Shown here: positions 35,241-48,500 of the stretch, piece after piece
How the letters are laid out: each line of letters begins with the position of its first letter
How positions within the stretch are numbered: the first letter of the stretch is position 1
Origin: Priapulus caudatus
Taxonomy: Eukaryota > Priapulida > Priapulimorpha > Priapulimorphida > Priapulidae
Direction of reading: 5' to 3'
Length of the DNA stretch: 64,000 nucleotides
Assembly (NCBI RefSeq): GCF_000485595.1
Contig: NW_014577330.1
Location: 114,795 to 178,794 of the forward strand
Made by a program: the position numbers and the translations under genes
The notes under the pieces: model-generated
Database searches by the model: none
The model's input: only the letters and a program-made list of their open reading frames with translations
What the model was told of the DNA's origin: nothing

Positions 35241-36837
35241 CTAGATTTTGGAGCAAAATTTAAAAAATAAGCTTGGCTAATAATCGTAAATAACCCTAAC
35301 GTGATTTTTTTGGTCACTTGTCCGTGAAAGGCTTGTCTCAGACCACCCACCCCTACCACACTATGGACGTCGATCAAAAGCTGCGCCCGTCGCTCATCAT
35401 TACACAGTTGAGTCATAAAACTTTGCCCCCTCCCACATACTAGGAATTTGCTCAGCCTACGGCCCTGCAAACTGTATGCAGTCTACATTCTCTGGTAACA
35501 ATAACTAATTTCATGCGAGCGAATTCATACATACGCATCAAATGGCACGTACTTTGCAATAAGATATCCCCCGTGGCCGCTTCATGCGTCGACACTCTAT
35601 GGTTTCCGACCTTCTTCATGCTAAATCGGGAACCCCGCGACGCAGTGCTCATAATTACTCGATAATAAGGACGGATGAATGTTGCTCGATTGAAGTTGCC
35701 TGCACGCGCGCGCCGCAGTCGCCTTTCGACAACACGGATCTTTCATAGCGGACGCGGGACATTCCGCGGCTGCACGTACGCCACTCCGGATATTGGCTTC
35801 CAGGCACGTGACCGTATAGACGCTCGCCACTTCCAACTTTATACAAAGAACGACAATTGGTCGCCGATATATTACAATGTTAATAAGTCCAGCCGTTGCT
35901 TAGTAACAAAACGACGTGTATTTGTGTGGTACGCGAACTTCAAGGTTTACGTGCGAAGGTGTACATGTGCGTGCGTGCGTGCGTGCGTGCGTGCGTGAAG
36001 TAGAGCCGCCGTAAATATTTGTGTAGGCAGCATGGAGACGTAGCGATAGTATCTGAGAAAGCCAAAAGCACACTCGTAAACAAGTATCTGCGTGCTGTGT
36101 GTTCAATATGAACGAGTTTATTATTATTAATCACGGTCTAAACCAAATTTTTACTGACATATAAATGGCTGTTACATTCGTAGCAAAGCGCTTATGCAAG
36201 AGTTACAGTGTAGTCGATAACGTCGTATCCAAAATTCCGCGTGTTACAAACAAGTGTTCATTTAAAAACGGATCGTAAGTCGACCGGTTCATTATTATTA
36301 ATATTAATTCATATAATATGAGACTTACGAGGGGGTATAACAGTAATAGAGACAACAGATAGTTGGATCTACTGGAGCGCTGTACGCTATCAGCACAAAC
36401 AAATACGTAACACTGTTAGACTTTATTATTGATTCCGCGCCTAATATAACCATTACTCGAGCACATAAACAATATGAACTCCACGATACCTGTTTTTCTT
36501 TCTTTGTAGCCTTAGTAAATTCACGCCAATGTATATACATGTATATACTTAACTAGCTCTACCTGCGTAGGCCTTCGCTGCTCAAACGTCGCGGTGGATA
36601 GACAGTGCTAGTGCTTAACAGGATTGATAAACGGAACAGTGTCCACGAAGGCTCAGTCCATCATTTCACGATAGTTGTCCACATTATATCCAACGCGGAA
36701 ACGCCCGCATGTTAACCTCTTTTCCCGACGATGACGATACCTACGGTAGACATTAATTTTGTAACACTGCGATCGCCGACTCGTGTACCGAGAGGTCGAC
36801 CAATTGCGTAGGCCTGGCTACTCACGCGACTAAGACC

Positions 36838-37018
36838 GTGACTGTATTAAAATATCGTGACATTGTTCGACACACGAGTGAAACCGTGACCCAGACACTA
36901 ATATTGTGAGCTTGCTCGACACGTGATTGAAAGTGTGTGACCCAGACACGGTAATATCGCGACATCGTTCGACACGTGAGTGAAACTGTGACCAAGACAC
37001 GGATATATCGTGACATCG
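36838..37018. repeat. About 55-bp tandem repeats (copy 2)
   Basis: Units carry CGTGACATTGTTCGACAC and GTGACCCAGACAC motifs. This is the same array as at 23210-23415. Confidence 0.75.
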
Positions 37019-37509
37019 CCCAATAAAGAACTGCAGTCGGGACTGTGACGAGTAGATAATCATGATCAGTGAAGTGGCCTTAAATCTACGCCCGAAATTC
37101 TCACTAAATAGTGATACATAGACACTGACACTGAAACCGCGAGTAGGATACGAATACCATGTTGGGTGGGATGGGGTGGATAGGGAGGCGGTGGATCCGG
37201 GGGGACATGGTGGGATCAGGTGACACCAGTCGTACAGCATTACTTCGCTCAACAAAAATGCTACAATTTTGTTATAAATCACCAAAACCACAAAAACCCC
37301 GCCCAGTGAACGTTACAAAGCAACGACCACGGTGGTAAACTTGCACGCACGATATTAAATGTACCATCCATAACAGATACAAACTTTGCCATCACCTAAT
37401 AATCGTTGGTAACATTTACTCAGTCGTGTGACGAACGGGGCATCACATAAGCACGCAGCATATATTATCGTCGTCATGAAATCATCATCATCATCATCTA
37501 TATCTACAC

Positions 37510-37540
<31 letters not shown>

Positions 37541-39191
37541 ACTATACACCATACCACGACGTAGTTGGTGATCACGACAACAGATCTATCGTCAGAAAAA
37601 AATGTGTCCCCATTAGTTGACGAGATCTCTGTGTCTTTAAATTGCTAATTATTTCCTAACATAAATCTGAAAGTTACACTCCAGTGAAATGAGCAAACCA
37701 ACGTAATAATATCAGGTGGATAAACGCTTTGGCTGCCTACAGCCTTAGAAAACTCAGAGTAACTAATTAATTATAAAACTCGTTTGAATTAAATTCAGTG
37801 TGTGATTGCGACATTATCTGATTGTGACATTAAACCGTACCCATACACTTCATAGGAGAAAACATCAATCAAATAGGTACACACCATGCGTGCAGACACG
37901 CGAAAAACGCAACCAAGAATGTTATATAGAAATGATTCTAAACGTTTGAAATTCATATCATAAGCAGCCTCACGTGTGTAGACACGTAACACAGTTCTAC
38001 CACCTCATGGCATCGATCTACATTCTTGAGAGTGCGTGCAGAAATACAATTGAATGTGCTTGTCTATATGTACATAATAGTTTTCGATATATATTCGACT
38101 GACAGTGCAATACGACACTAGTGACTTGCGAAGTTCCTTCATCCACGAAAAAAATACTCGAACCATGCTGGTGCCGCTTACATCGCACAGTAGAAACCAC
38201 ACGTAATGACATAGTATTAGGAACTGGGCCACATATATATATATACTTCAAAAACATTTCAGAAGCAGTCCTACCACATTGCAAGTGCGTTATTAGAGAA
38301 AACTGATTGTGACACTGCATGCAGTTAATGTACTATTACGTCCAGCTAAAACGTTCCCGTACGAGACCTCTGTAGTTCAATACATCTACATGTATATTAC
38401 AATAATCACAGTGTATGGAAACAGTGTGCTGCATTCATTGTATTAACGTGACAGGAACCTAGGAGGGGAAGTTTACAGAGAAGGACGATGATGAAAAGAG
38501 AGAAGATGGAAAGGGGGAGGAAGTGGGGCAGGGAAACAGAGAAAGAGAGAGATAGAGAGGGGGAGCGGAAGAGGGAGAGGGAGAGGGAGAGAGAGAGAGA
38601 CCAAAACAGCTCCACTAGTCTAGTCACCAGCTAGTCGTGATGTCTGGATTGACCGAAAACAGCATAAACAGAAGAGAAGGAGTAGACTCTCATTGCAAAT
38701 ATAGTTAAAAGGAAACTTAAATCTAGAACTTTCCAGCACAAATATAATGCTGCATAAAAGAGATATATGGCTTACATATTTCTGTTATCAGACATTATCT
38801 TTTTATAGTATCGAAACGAAATAGATACTAATACTATAAAATCGTATACAAGGTCATTACAATGCTTTACTTGTGCTTTCCCTATCTGCATTGCATAAAA
38901 CCAGTTGCATACACAACAGGCTGTCAACATTTCTTACTTAATAATTTAAGAGAAGCGTTGCAATGCTCTATATTTCACTATTAGTTTCAGGTAGAACATA
39001 GTCATATTTATACTCAATCAAAGTTTTTACAAGTAAATAGTAATTTGAGATAAATGCAATTCACTTTTCTTAGAAGCTTCTGGGATTATGACCAGCATGT
39101 GTAGTACTAGTATTAGTGAACCAGAGTTGTGAGCCAAAAATAATTAACAGCTCTTAAAACAAAACAAAAGATTTCTAGTGAAAACTGAACA

Positions 39192-39340
39192 ACAAATTTG
39201 TATGTAGCAGACTGTGAACCCGATTCAGCTGAGAATAATTCGTAAATCTATGTCACAGAGAGAGAGCTGGGAAAATCACTTTCCATTTTACCCAGCAGTG
39301 GCTACTACAATTTACGTGGTAGGACCTGCGGAACCTTGCC
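39192..39340 (+). CDS. Possible exon of unknown protein (weak)
   Basis: In both duplicate copies (here and about 25706-25875) a similar frame reads through PIQLENNS, then ITFPFY and VATTIYVVG. It lies between an AG (GATTTCTAG) and a GTAGGA donor. A hydrophobic frame (ATALLVVAVLAVGVF) follows near 39510. No family is recognised, and copy indels prevent a firm frame. It may be a chance open frame. Confidence 0.2.
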
Positions 39341-40739
39341 CTGATAAACAAACTGCTGGAGATACAAAACTTCAGCAGGTGGCCCTGCTCTTTTTAGAAC
39401 CACCAAATCCGATCATACCAATCGCAAGAGATTGCAACGCAGAGGTTGTGTACAACTGGAGAAACGGAGGAAGCAGAGCAGAGGTCACGGCTAAAAGTGG
39501 CGTCGGTGGTCGTACGACTTGCGCGTCTTGCCACTGCCCTTCTTGTGGTTGCTGTGCTTGCGGTAGGAGTCTTTCGGGCGAGGGGGCTCGACTATCCTAA
39601 CATTCTTCTCGGGACGTTGCTCCACGTGTTCTCTCTCAGTACTCGCAATCCTGTCTTCGCTGAAATCACGAAGCAGAAGGCGGGGGGGGTAACTTAGTGG
39701 AGCTTCATCGAGTCAGAGAACCGGTATTTAGTACAGGAAAACTGAAGTTAGGCCAATCTGAAATTACACATTTCCAGGTTGACTGACACATAAGTAAGAG
39801 TCGGTAGGTCAAGGACAATATTTTTTAAGAGTAGAAAAAGACGTGATAGCTATACTGAAACAAGTGCGGCGGAGGGTCGTAAAATGTGGTAAAACTGCAA
39901 GGTTCACCAGGAATTCAATTCAAGAGACCAGTAAAGTAACAGGAAACACAACACCTATCATGGGCATATTCATGTGACCTCAGCTATCCATTTGTTGGAT
40001 GCATTCGCTCATACCCTACACACACTTGCAAGCGACACTCAGCTATGCGAATCGCCATTTAGCACTAACCTTTGTACAGGTTCAATAGCCAAACGGCGCG
40101 AGGGGCTAATGGCAGAACCGTAGCGGTGGGCGTTATGTGTATGTGTCTTCTCTCTCCATTCACTGTCAAACTCCTCTGCTTCCTCTGAAAAACAAAACAC
40201 CATTTCAAAATCCGGAAAGATGATGTCTAAAGCAAACCTGTATGTAATTACCTAATCAATCAAAGAATGAAAGTGTCAATGACACTGTAGCTCACCACAA
40301 AAAAGGACACAAATGAGTGAGTAAGAAGAAGTCAGTTTTAATTGAGCAACCATCGACGTACATTATAGAAACGATTGCCATCTGTATATCGCAATAATAA
40401 TTTATAAACCAAAATAAATCACAATTTATGACTGTAGATGGCGCTACACCCGCTTTGTAGCGATGGCGTTCGAAATAAACAGGTTATGCTGCGTTCCGAC
40501 ATGTTTTGTAAATCTTTACTCTAATATAGACGTTTTATCGGCAAGGTGGAGAGGAAATACCAATTTTGCATTAAAGATATTGTCAATTAAATCTTGTAAA
40601 ACGAACCAGACGAGTGTGACACCACAGACTGTTTGTGTTTATATAATATGCTATATAATTGCCAAACCCTACCTAATTTGCATAATTTTTTTTTAAATAT
40701 CAAAACCCCTAGCCCTTATTCATTCACATACCAAAATCG

Positions 40740-40960
40740 CCGTGGCTCGAAAGTACGTCGACTGGCGTGCTTCAAATAGGAACGTTTCCATATGCGAGCA
40801 TAGCAGTAACAAGCTACACCCCATTTCAAACATGTGGGTCATGTGGGTTCCTGAGTTATCGTTGACCGAAACCAAGACTGTTGACGGACGGACGGACGGA
40901 CGGACGGACCGTACGACGACCCATGGCAATAGCTCAGCTTGACGACTGTCAAGGTGAGCT
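40740..40960. repeat. AGCTCACCTTGAC repeat family (copy 2)
   Basis: Contains (GACG)n, ACGACCCATGGCAATAGCTC and a terminal hairpin ending AAGGTGAGCT at 40960. This is the reverse orientation of 57813-57960. Confidence 0.8.
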
Positions 40961-41189
40961 AAAAATGGCAAGTGTTCTTTACAAACATACGGCTGTTCAG
41001 TGGACGACGTTTCGAAATGGGGCAGTTCTTCATTTATAAATACCAGTACGAACTTACAAATTGCTTCTCATTCTCCCTATTTCACGTTTCAGAAATCAAC
41101 AGCATTTCACGCCACTTACTACTGAGATAATTTTTGTAAGGATCACTCGCCGTGTGACGACTTCGTAACGAAAATATTTGCAACGCGCT

Positions 41190-42310
41190 TCTTCTTTGAC
41201 GCCTCTACTATCTACTATCTTCTTTGACGACTCTACATTCTACCATCTACTTCGACGACTTTACGATCTACTATCTTCTTCGACGACTCTACGATCTACT
41301 ATCTTCGTCGACGACTCTACAATCTACTATCTTCTCGACGACTCGTAGCCGATCTACTATCTTCTTTCGAAGACTCTACGACGTCTACTATCTCTTCGAC
41401 GACTCTACAATCTACTATCTTCTCTCGACGACTCTACAATCTACTATCTTGCTTCTCGATGACTCTACAATCTACATCTCTTTGACGCCTCTACGATTTC
41501 TACTATCTTCTTTGACGTCTCTATGTTCTACCATCTACTTTGACGACTCTACGATCTACTATCTTCTTTGACGACTCTACGTTCTACCATCTACTTCGAC
41601 GACTCTACGATCTACATCTTCTTTGACGCCTCTACGATCTACTATCTTCATTTGACGACTCTACGTTCTAATCTTCTTCGACGACTCTACGATCTACTAT
41701 CTTCTTCGACGACTCTACGATCTACTATATTCTTCGACGACTCTACGATCTACTATCTTCTTCGAAGCTCTACGATCCACATATCTCTTCGACGACGTCT
41801 ACGATCTACTATCTTCTTCGACAAATCTATGATCTACTATCTTCTTCGATGACTCTACGATCTACATCTTCTTTGACGCCTCTACGATCTACTATCTTCT
41901 TTGACGACTCTACATTCTACCATCTTCTTCGACCGACTCTACGATCTTACATCTTTTCGACGACTCTACGATCTACTATCTCCTTCGATAACTCTACGAT
42001 CTACTATCTTCTTCAATGACTCTACGTTCTACCATCTACTTCGACGACTCTACGATCTACATCTTCTTCGACGACTCTACGATCTACTATCTCCTTCGAC
42101 AACTCTACGATCTACTATCTTCTTCGACGACTCTACGATCTACATCTTCTTCGACGACTCTACGATCTACTATCTCCTTCGACAACTCTACAATCTACTA
42201 TCTTCTTTGACGACTCTACGATCTACTACCTTCTTCGACGACTCTTCGATCTACATCTTCTTCGACGACTCTACGATCTACTACATCTCCTTCGACAACT
42301 CTAGCGATAT
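41190..42310. repeat. 28-bp minisatellite, about 40 units
   Basis: Units of CGACGACTCTACGATCTACT plus ATCTTCTT repeat for about 1.1 kb, with TTTGACG and CCTTCGAC variants and frequent one- to four-base length changes. The array abuts the 3' end of the MLF gene. Long Ser/Thr/Tyr-rich frames over it are spurious. Units are contiguous, without spacers, so this is not a CRISPR array. Confidence 0.95.
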
Positions 42311-42425
42311 ACTATTTCTTCGCACCCGACGCGTGCTGGAACGCCGGTGCAAGGGGCGCCAGGCAGGCGGTAGGTCGGGTGGACGCGCTGGCGGGGCATA
42401 AATGGGATTACAATTCCTGCACTAC

Positions 42426-42583
42426 CTTCATCGATGTTTATGAACTCCTGCTCCTCATCTGCTGCCCGTGTTTATGTCGTGCGCTCGCTGGACGATGTGC
42501 GCGCGGTCGCCGAGGTGGTGACCGATGGACAGTTTCTGCTCTCCCCTCGCCGTGTCGCGCACCGAGTGCCTCGTCTCCTTCAC
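42426..42583 (-). CDS. MLF: MLF exon: ETR...GHH...FIN core, with frameshift
   Basis: The acceptor GACGTGCAG and donor GTAGTG bound it. It encodes VKETRHSVRDTARGEQKLSI, then GHHLGDRAHIVQRAHDINTG. After that the frame shifts by one base and resumes as DEEQEFINIDEG. Both parts are strongly MLF-like, so the break (near 42460) is probably a single-base indel in the sequence and not a real end. As written, translation would stop at TGA right after TGSR. Confidence 0.87.
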
Positions 42584-45500
42584 CTGCACGTCATTATAAT
42601 AAATAGTTAATTATTATTTATTAATATTATACTAAATATTATCAGGAGTGAATTATAATAGATCTATTATGATTCACTCCTGATATCATTTATGTATTAT
42701 TATTATTATTATTATTATTATTCATTACGTATATTATTTATTAATATTATGCAAGTATGCAATGTTAGTATAATGTATATACATGTATGTCGTATTCAAC
42801 GAATCTGCGGTTGACGTTGAGAGGTTATATGTAAGGGCCGCTAGGCGACGCAACATTGTCGTACGCACGTATACTTTCGCAGTGGCCACGAGCCGTCGTT
42901 ACGAGGACCACAGCTTCACACTGCGTTGATTATTATCGAGTAATTATAACAACAGAAAGGTTATCGCCAACCGAGTTAGTACTGTAGATGGAGAAATTAA
43001 TTTTCCACAGGAAAGAATCATCGCTTTTTACTTAATGACAACAACGGGTATTTTATTACGTTCATATGAACAACATGGCCAGTAGCATCGGACCGACGAC
43101 GTTGGAGATCTATTGTCCATGCCTTATGTCCCATCTAGGCACCTACAAGGGATAACTAACGCACGAAGGGTCGTTGTCGTAACAGGTACTACAGATATGT
43201 ACCCGAGGTAGTTTTAGGTTGTTTAGTATTATGTTTATATTTTTATATAATTAGGAGGTAGTTTTAGGTTGTTTAGTATTATGTTTATATTTTTATATGA
43301 GGTATGTTTAGGGATAGGGTTAAGGTTAGGGTTAGTGTTAGGGTTAGGGTACACTTCTGTAGTACAAGTCTGGTACACTTTGTGTATACATATATGTACC
43401 TCGGGTACATATCTGTAGTACCTGTTACGACAACGATCCCTTGAGCCTAACTAACTAACCAATGAACAACACCAACGATTGTTTGTGCATTCTAGTGAGC
43501 GTGTAGGTAGTAAGGACTCGAAGGTGAATACGTACCCCACCGGGCGCCATGCGTGTGCTCTTTGTGGCTTCGTACACCTGCGGCTTGCCTGCACCGTCGC
43601 TAGAGTACGACATGAAAGTGCTCTGGGTGTAGCAGTGACTGTTCGGATCATTCCCCATCTGCGCGATACCTCGTTCCTGTTTCGGCAGCAATATGGTGTT
43701 ACTGGTAGCTAAATCAGACACCGCGTGATGACGAGCAACAGTTTAACGTTACACAGCCTTCAAGATGTTTTTGTTTTAGCACACCACCAGCAAGAAAAGA
43801 ATGGCCATGGTTGTATATGAACAGTCTATGACGTTTAAGTAGTATGCAACAATGGACTACTGGTAACATGTTTTGGCATCGCCTTACTTTCCAAAGAAGT
43901 AGAAACTGTAGATTTTCAGAGCTTACAGAACCTGTTGCAAGAGTATGGAAGATATATAATTATATTGATGTTTTTATATGAGCAATATAAATATTTAAAT
44001 GTGAAAAATGCTGACATTGTTTCTTGCTAGCAATAAATACTCATTGTATTATGTTGGTACTGTGCATACACTGTATTATATTGGTAACAAGCACACGTAT
44101 CATGTTGGTAATAAACAAATAACAGATTGTATTATTTTTGTGATAAGTATACATTGTATTATGTTGGTAATAAGTATACATTTCCTCCTGCTACACTGGG
44201 AAAACATTCAGGGTTTAGATTAGTGTCTGCAGTTTTCATCAGGCTTTTAAGACCTTGGTTATTTGAGACCAGCTGTTGAACCTGGATTCGAGTGCTGGTT
44301 ATTTCCCAATCTCAAGCTCAACAATCCTGATTTCTGCACAGATGCAAATGAGCAGTTTTCGAATAAAGTTCTCACATAATACAGAGAGACAATGGACGCA
44401 CGCGCGCACACACGCACGCATGCACACACACGCACACACACAACTTACCACGTTATTGAACATGTTTCTCATGTTGCTGAACATGCTGTCAAATCCTCCG
44501 AACATGGAGCCGAATGGCACCATGTCGGTGGAGCGAGGATACTGCGGTCGGGTGTCCGGGTAGGTGAGCATCGGAGCGAAGGCAAACGGGTCGGCCATGC
44601 TGCGGAACATGTTATCCATCTGCTGCATGTGCGGTCTGGACAGGCTGCAACAACAAACGACGAGAACGGGCGCACGTGAGCAATCTGTCGTCGCGTTCGA
44701 CGGTGGATGAATCGAAACGTGAATACCTGGTATTTAACGCGAATTGGTACCCGTTAATATAGTCTGGCTGTGCACACACTCATGCACGCCCGCACCCACG
44801 CACGCACGCACGCACGCATCCACACACCCACACACGCACGCACGCACACATGCATGCATCCACACGCACGCGTGCATGCACACACCCACGCTCGAACACA
44901 CACACTGTAACTAAAGATGTCATTCGGGAATTTGGTACAGCTAGCATGTTCTGCAATACAAATTACAATACCACTGCCACTGCTCAGAATGCAACCAGAC
45001 CAGTGGACCAAAAAACGCATAAACAGTGGATAATAGCATTTATACAGCATCATTAGACATGTAATCATAAGTGCTGACTGATCGTATGTAGGAGTTAATT
45101 GCACGTGCAAATATTTTCTATCGTTTATCAAGAAAAGCCATCATTAATTTATATAAGGAAGTTAAACAGTTTTGATTCCGTGCCACCTGGTTAGACACTG
45201 AATACAAGTGCAAAGCTGAACTGGCACCGGCAATACACTTTTTATAAACACGTATATAGCGCATGACCCCCTAGGAAATGAAGCTGCCTGGTATAGGATA
45301 TGGTTAGCGAATGCTGCAAACAGCAGTTCACAACGGCATCACAAACCAGCTGCGATAACAAACACAGCTTCTAGTACGATTAGCCGCCAGACACATGTAG
45401 TGTAATAAAGACGATGTTTGAAACTCAGCGCGGCTGACTACTGAGCTACCAACACTTGTACTATTTTGAGCTTGGGGGTACAATGCACCTTAATCAAACA

Positions 45501-48500
45501 GCCAAGCACACAAGTGACGTTTGCAGTGCCTTCTTCTAACACAAAGTTCAAATAAATTAAGCTGCAATTAACCTAATAAGGATGACATGTATCAGCATGT
45601 GATGAGTGGACTGTCATCAAGTCAAGTTAATAGGTTATGTGTACGTCGCTGAGCTATACACATGACAATAACACAATGAAACACAAATGGTTTATTGGTT
45701 CATGGAGTGAGAGTGTGCGTGTGAACAATAGCTACCTGCCTAACCTGGGTTATAACAGTGTCACAATTGCACATGTGGCACGCATAAAATGGTAAACCAC
45801 AGCTCAATTTTATTGCAGGAGATTTATTGAAACAAATTCAATTCTTATTGCAATAAAGTTGAGTGTTGTTTAAAAGTATAAAGTGGAAAAAAGACAAAAG
45901 AAGAACGTGGTATTACACAGCAAGAGTTGACAAATATGGGCTTTTTAAATAGATAAATTTACATAAATTTAGAGTTATACATCTTTAGTGGGATTATATC
46001 ATTTTATATTTTCACTGGGCAATTTACATGACACAAACAGTGATACTTTTATCACATAACTTTTAGGTATTATATGATGAGTCCCCTACTAGGCTACTAC
46101 TGTTTTTTTCAAATTCCTCTTTCTCCTATAACAGGTGTAGTAGATCATACCGTAGTTCTGTCTAAACAAGCTGCATAACTTACATTATATTATGTTTGGA
46201 AATTACTACTTGTTCCTGGATTTACGTCAAGAACTATCAAACTTATGAGTCTAAAGGCCCGCTTAGGTCGGCCTTACGACCTAGTCGCCGACAAGATTTG
46301 AATATCGTATGTCAAAAACCGGCCAGATCGCCGATAAAAACATCGACAACCAAACTCGACACGAGTTCTCTTACGATCGAAAATACGGTCGCCGACTGCG
46401 ATCGCAAGAATAGAACATGTTCTATTTCTATGCGGCGGTCGGCAACAAATCGTAAGTGGCAGCCAATCAACGCAACGTGTCGAGTCAAATGATTATCAAA
46501 AGTCACGTGATTAACAAAATCGCAGCCTACACAGCACTCGTCAGCAGATTACAACTTACAAGGACTTAAATTAACTTAATAAATTACTTATTGCACAAAC
46601 CCTTTCTCAAATATATATTAAGTTTTCCGTATATCACATAAATTTTTTTTCTGCGATTTATAACGATTTTCAGAAAATTGAGGATAGATTTACGAAGTTA
46701 CCTGACGTTTACTGGTAAGCGCCATTTTGTTGGTCACGTACGTGACTCGTTTTATGTAGACTGGTCCCGGCGTCAAGCTTGCTCTGTTTGTGTTAAAGAA
46801 CTGCTTGTGCTAGTACAAATACTGGGGCCGCGAACCCGTCTACGTTTCCTGCGAGAACGCTACGATCTGATCGTCGATGTATAGCGTGAAGGCACTTCAA
46901 GTCGACGTGAGTGTTGCTACGCTGCTAATCGGCGATAAAGTAGTCGCCGATAGTCAAATCGTAGGACGACCTGAGCGAGCCTTAATGTTAATTGTTGTAA
47001 TAAACCTTGTACCAACTTTTAGCATACTAGACTGCCACAACAACTATCGGATGTCTATACATACCCAGGGTTCTCCAAGAGCACTTATAGCCTGGCGGCC
47101 CGCCAGGCTATCGTCGAGCCCCGCCATCCTAAAATGCACCCGCCACTCTAAATATCATAGCCGCCATGCTAAATATCATAGCCCCCGGACCCCCCTAGCA
47201 TGCAAACCGCCGTCGGCAGCTTGCAACTAGGACCGTAAAAGCAGCACCCGCCATGCTATAATGAAAAAGCTTGGAGAACCCTGATACTAGTGTTGTCAAT
47301 CGGTTGTAATTTCGTAAGCGATCATTGGTTCGACCCAACTAACCGATGATCGGTTACAATCGGTTACTCGGGGTGTTGAATGCCTGCATGTGCGTAACGT
47401 CGTGCGCATGTACGTGTGTGCATGTATGTGCTTGTTTTGCACTGTTTACTACTGTGTGTATAATACATGTATGTTAATAAAGGATAACTTGTATAGTAGC
47501 GATGATATCTCTGATTTATTTTTTATTTTTATGAAATTGATTATGGATTTTGATAACCAAGCGCTTGATTCGAGCCACTGTTCAACCGATGATCGAGTAT
47601 AATCGATGATCGTGACATCACTAAGCGCTTGATTCGAGCCACTGTTCAACCGATGATCGAGTATAATCGATGATCGTGACATCACTACCTGATACCCACT
47701 TTAAATTTTAGATTGAGGTTTAATATTCTTGCCACATATCATCTGTCTTTATAACTATTTAGATTTTTGAAATTAAAGAAATCGTGTTATTTTTCATCTG
47801 GCCAAAATCTACTTCTCAGTAGAAGCTTTAGCTTGTTCGTGTAAATTAGTATGCCATACAGCACCCATTTTTAGCTGCAGGTTTAACACGGATTTTCTCA
47901 CTAGGGGAGTATATGCACCAAGGTATGATAGTAATCTTCATAACTCAGTACATACATGTACTTGAATTTTGGATTATATTCAATAAAGATATAACAAAAA
48001 TAAAAATAAAAAAGGTTTTCACCATATGATTGAATGGGATTACATGGATTTACATGGATTATCTCTACTGACTTAGTTAAGTGGGGATGGACGATGAACC
48101 AGGGTGGAAAATGTACTGTTGCTTGTTAATTCCTTGAAATTTCTACAACTTGGTAACTGGTCTATGGTCCAGCCGTGCACCTGTATGCAAGATTCCATTA
48201 AGGGATACCTGAAAGTGTCCACTGTGTAAAGCAGGGTGTTAGCCAGGGAAAAAAAAGGGAGTCTCACCATCTGAGCAAAGCGAGGATGCTGCGGGCGCCA
48301 AGCGCTTAAGGGGGAGGGCCTTACCTTAAAGTAACTATTGCGAGAGTTTTCCAGTGTTTTCCCAACTTTCATGATACCTACAATTATTGCTTTAGTTACA
48401 GCAATTGTCTAGAGTAATGATAAAATGTCTTAGAACCTTCGTATTCACCAAATCATGCACGACTAAAATTCAGACTTTCTTGCGGTAGCGCGAGACATCT

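Larger units (their letters stand above)
28769..42310. repeat. Large direct duplication, copy 2 (better sequence)
   Basis: It is collinear with 14401-28497. Here the calmodulin-like exons and the TM3 and TM4 exons are open with good splice sites. The 28-bp minisatellite continues without a gap into the 3' part of the MLF gene. This copy is therefore the more trustworthy representation of the locus. Confidence 0.9.

Noticed and set aside
41190-42310. CRISPR-like array
   Set aside because: The 28-bp units are contiguous without unique spacers, in a eukaryotic genome; it is a minisatellite.
42310-42410. Final MLF exon on the - strand
   Set aside because: A CCCCGCCAG acceptor and an Arg/Pro-rich frame exist, but nothing matches the MLF C-terminus and the frame runs into the minisatellite.
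48268-48288. 21-nt MLF microexon (HPRFAQM on the - strand)
   Set aside because: It has AG and GT borders, but including it in the required phase gives a non-MLF peptide, while direct joining of the neighbouring exons gives an MLF-like sequence.
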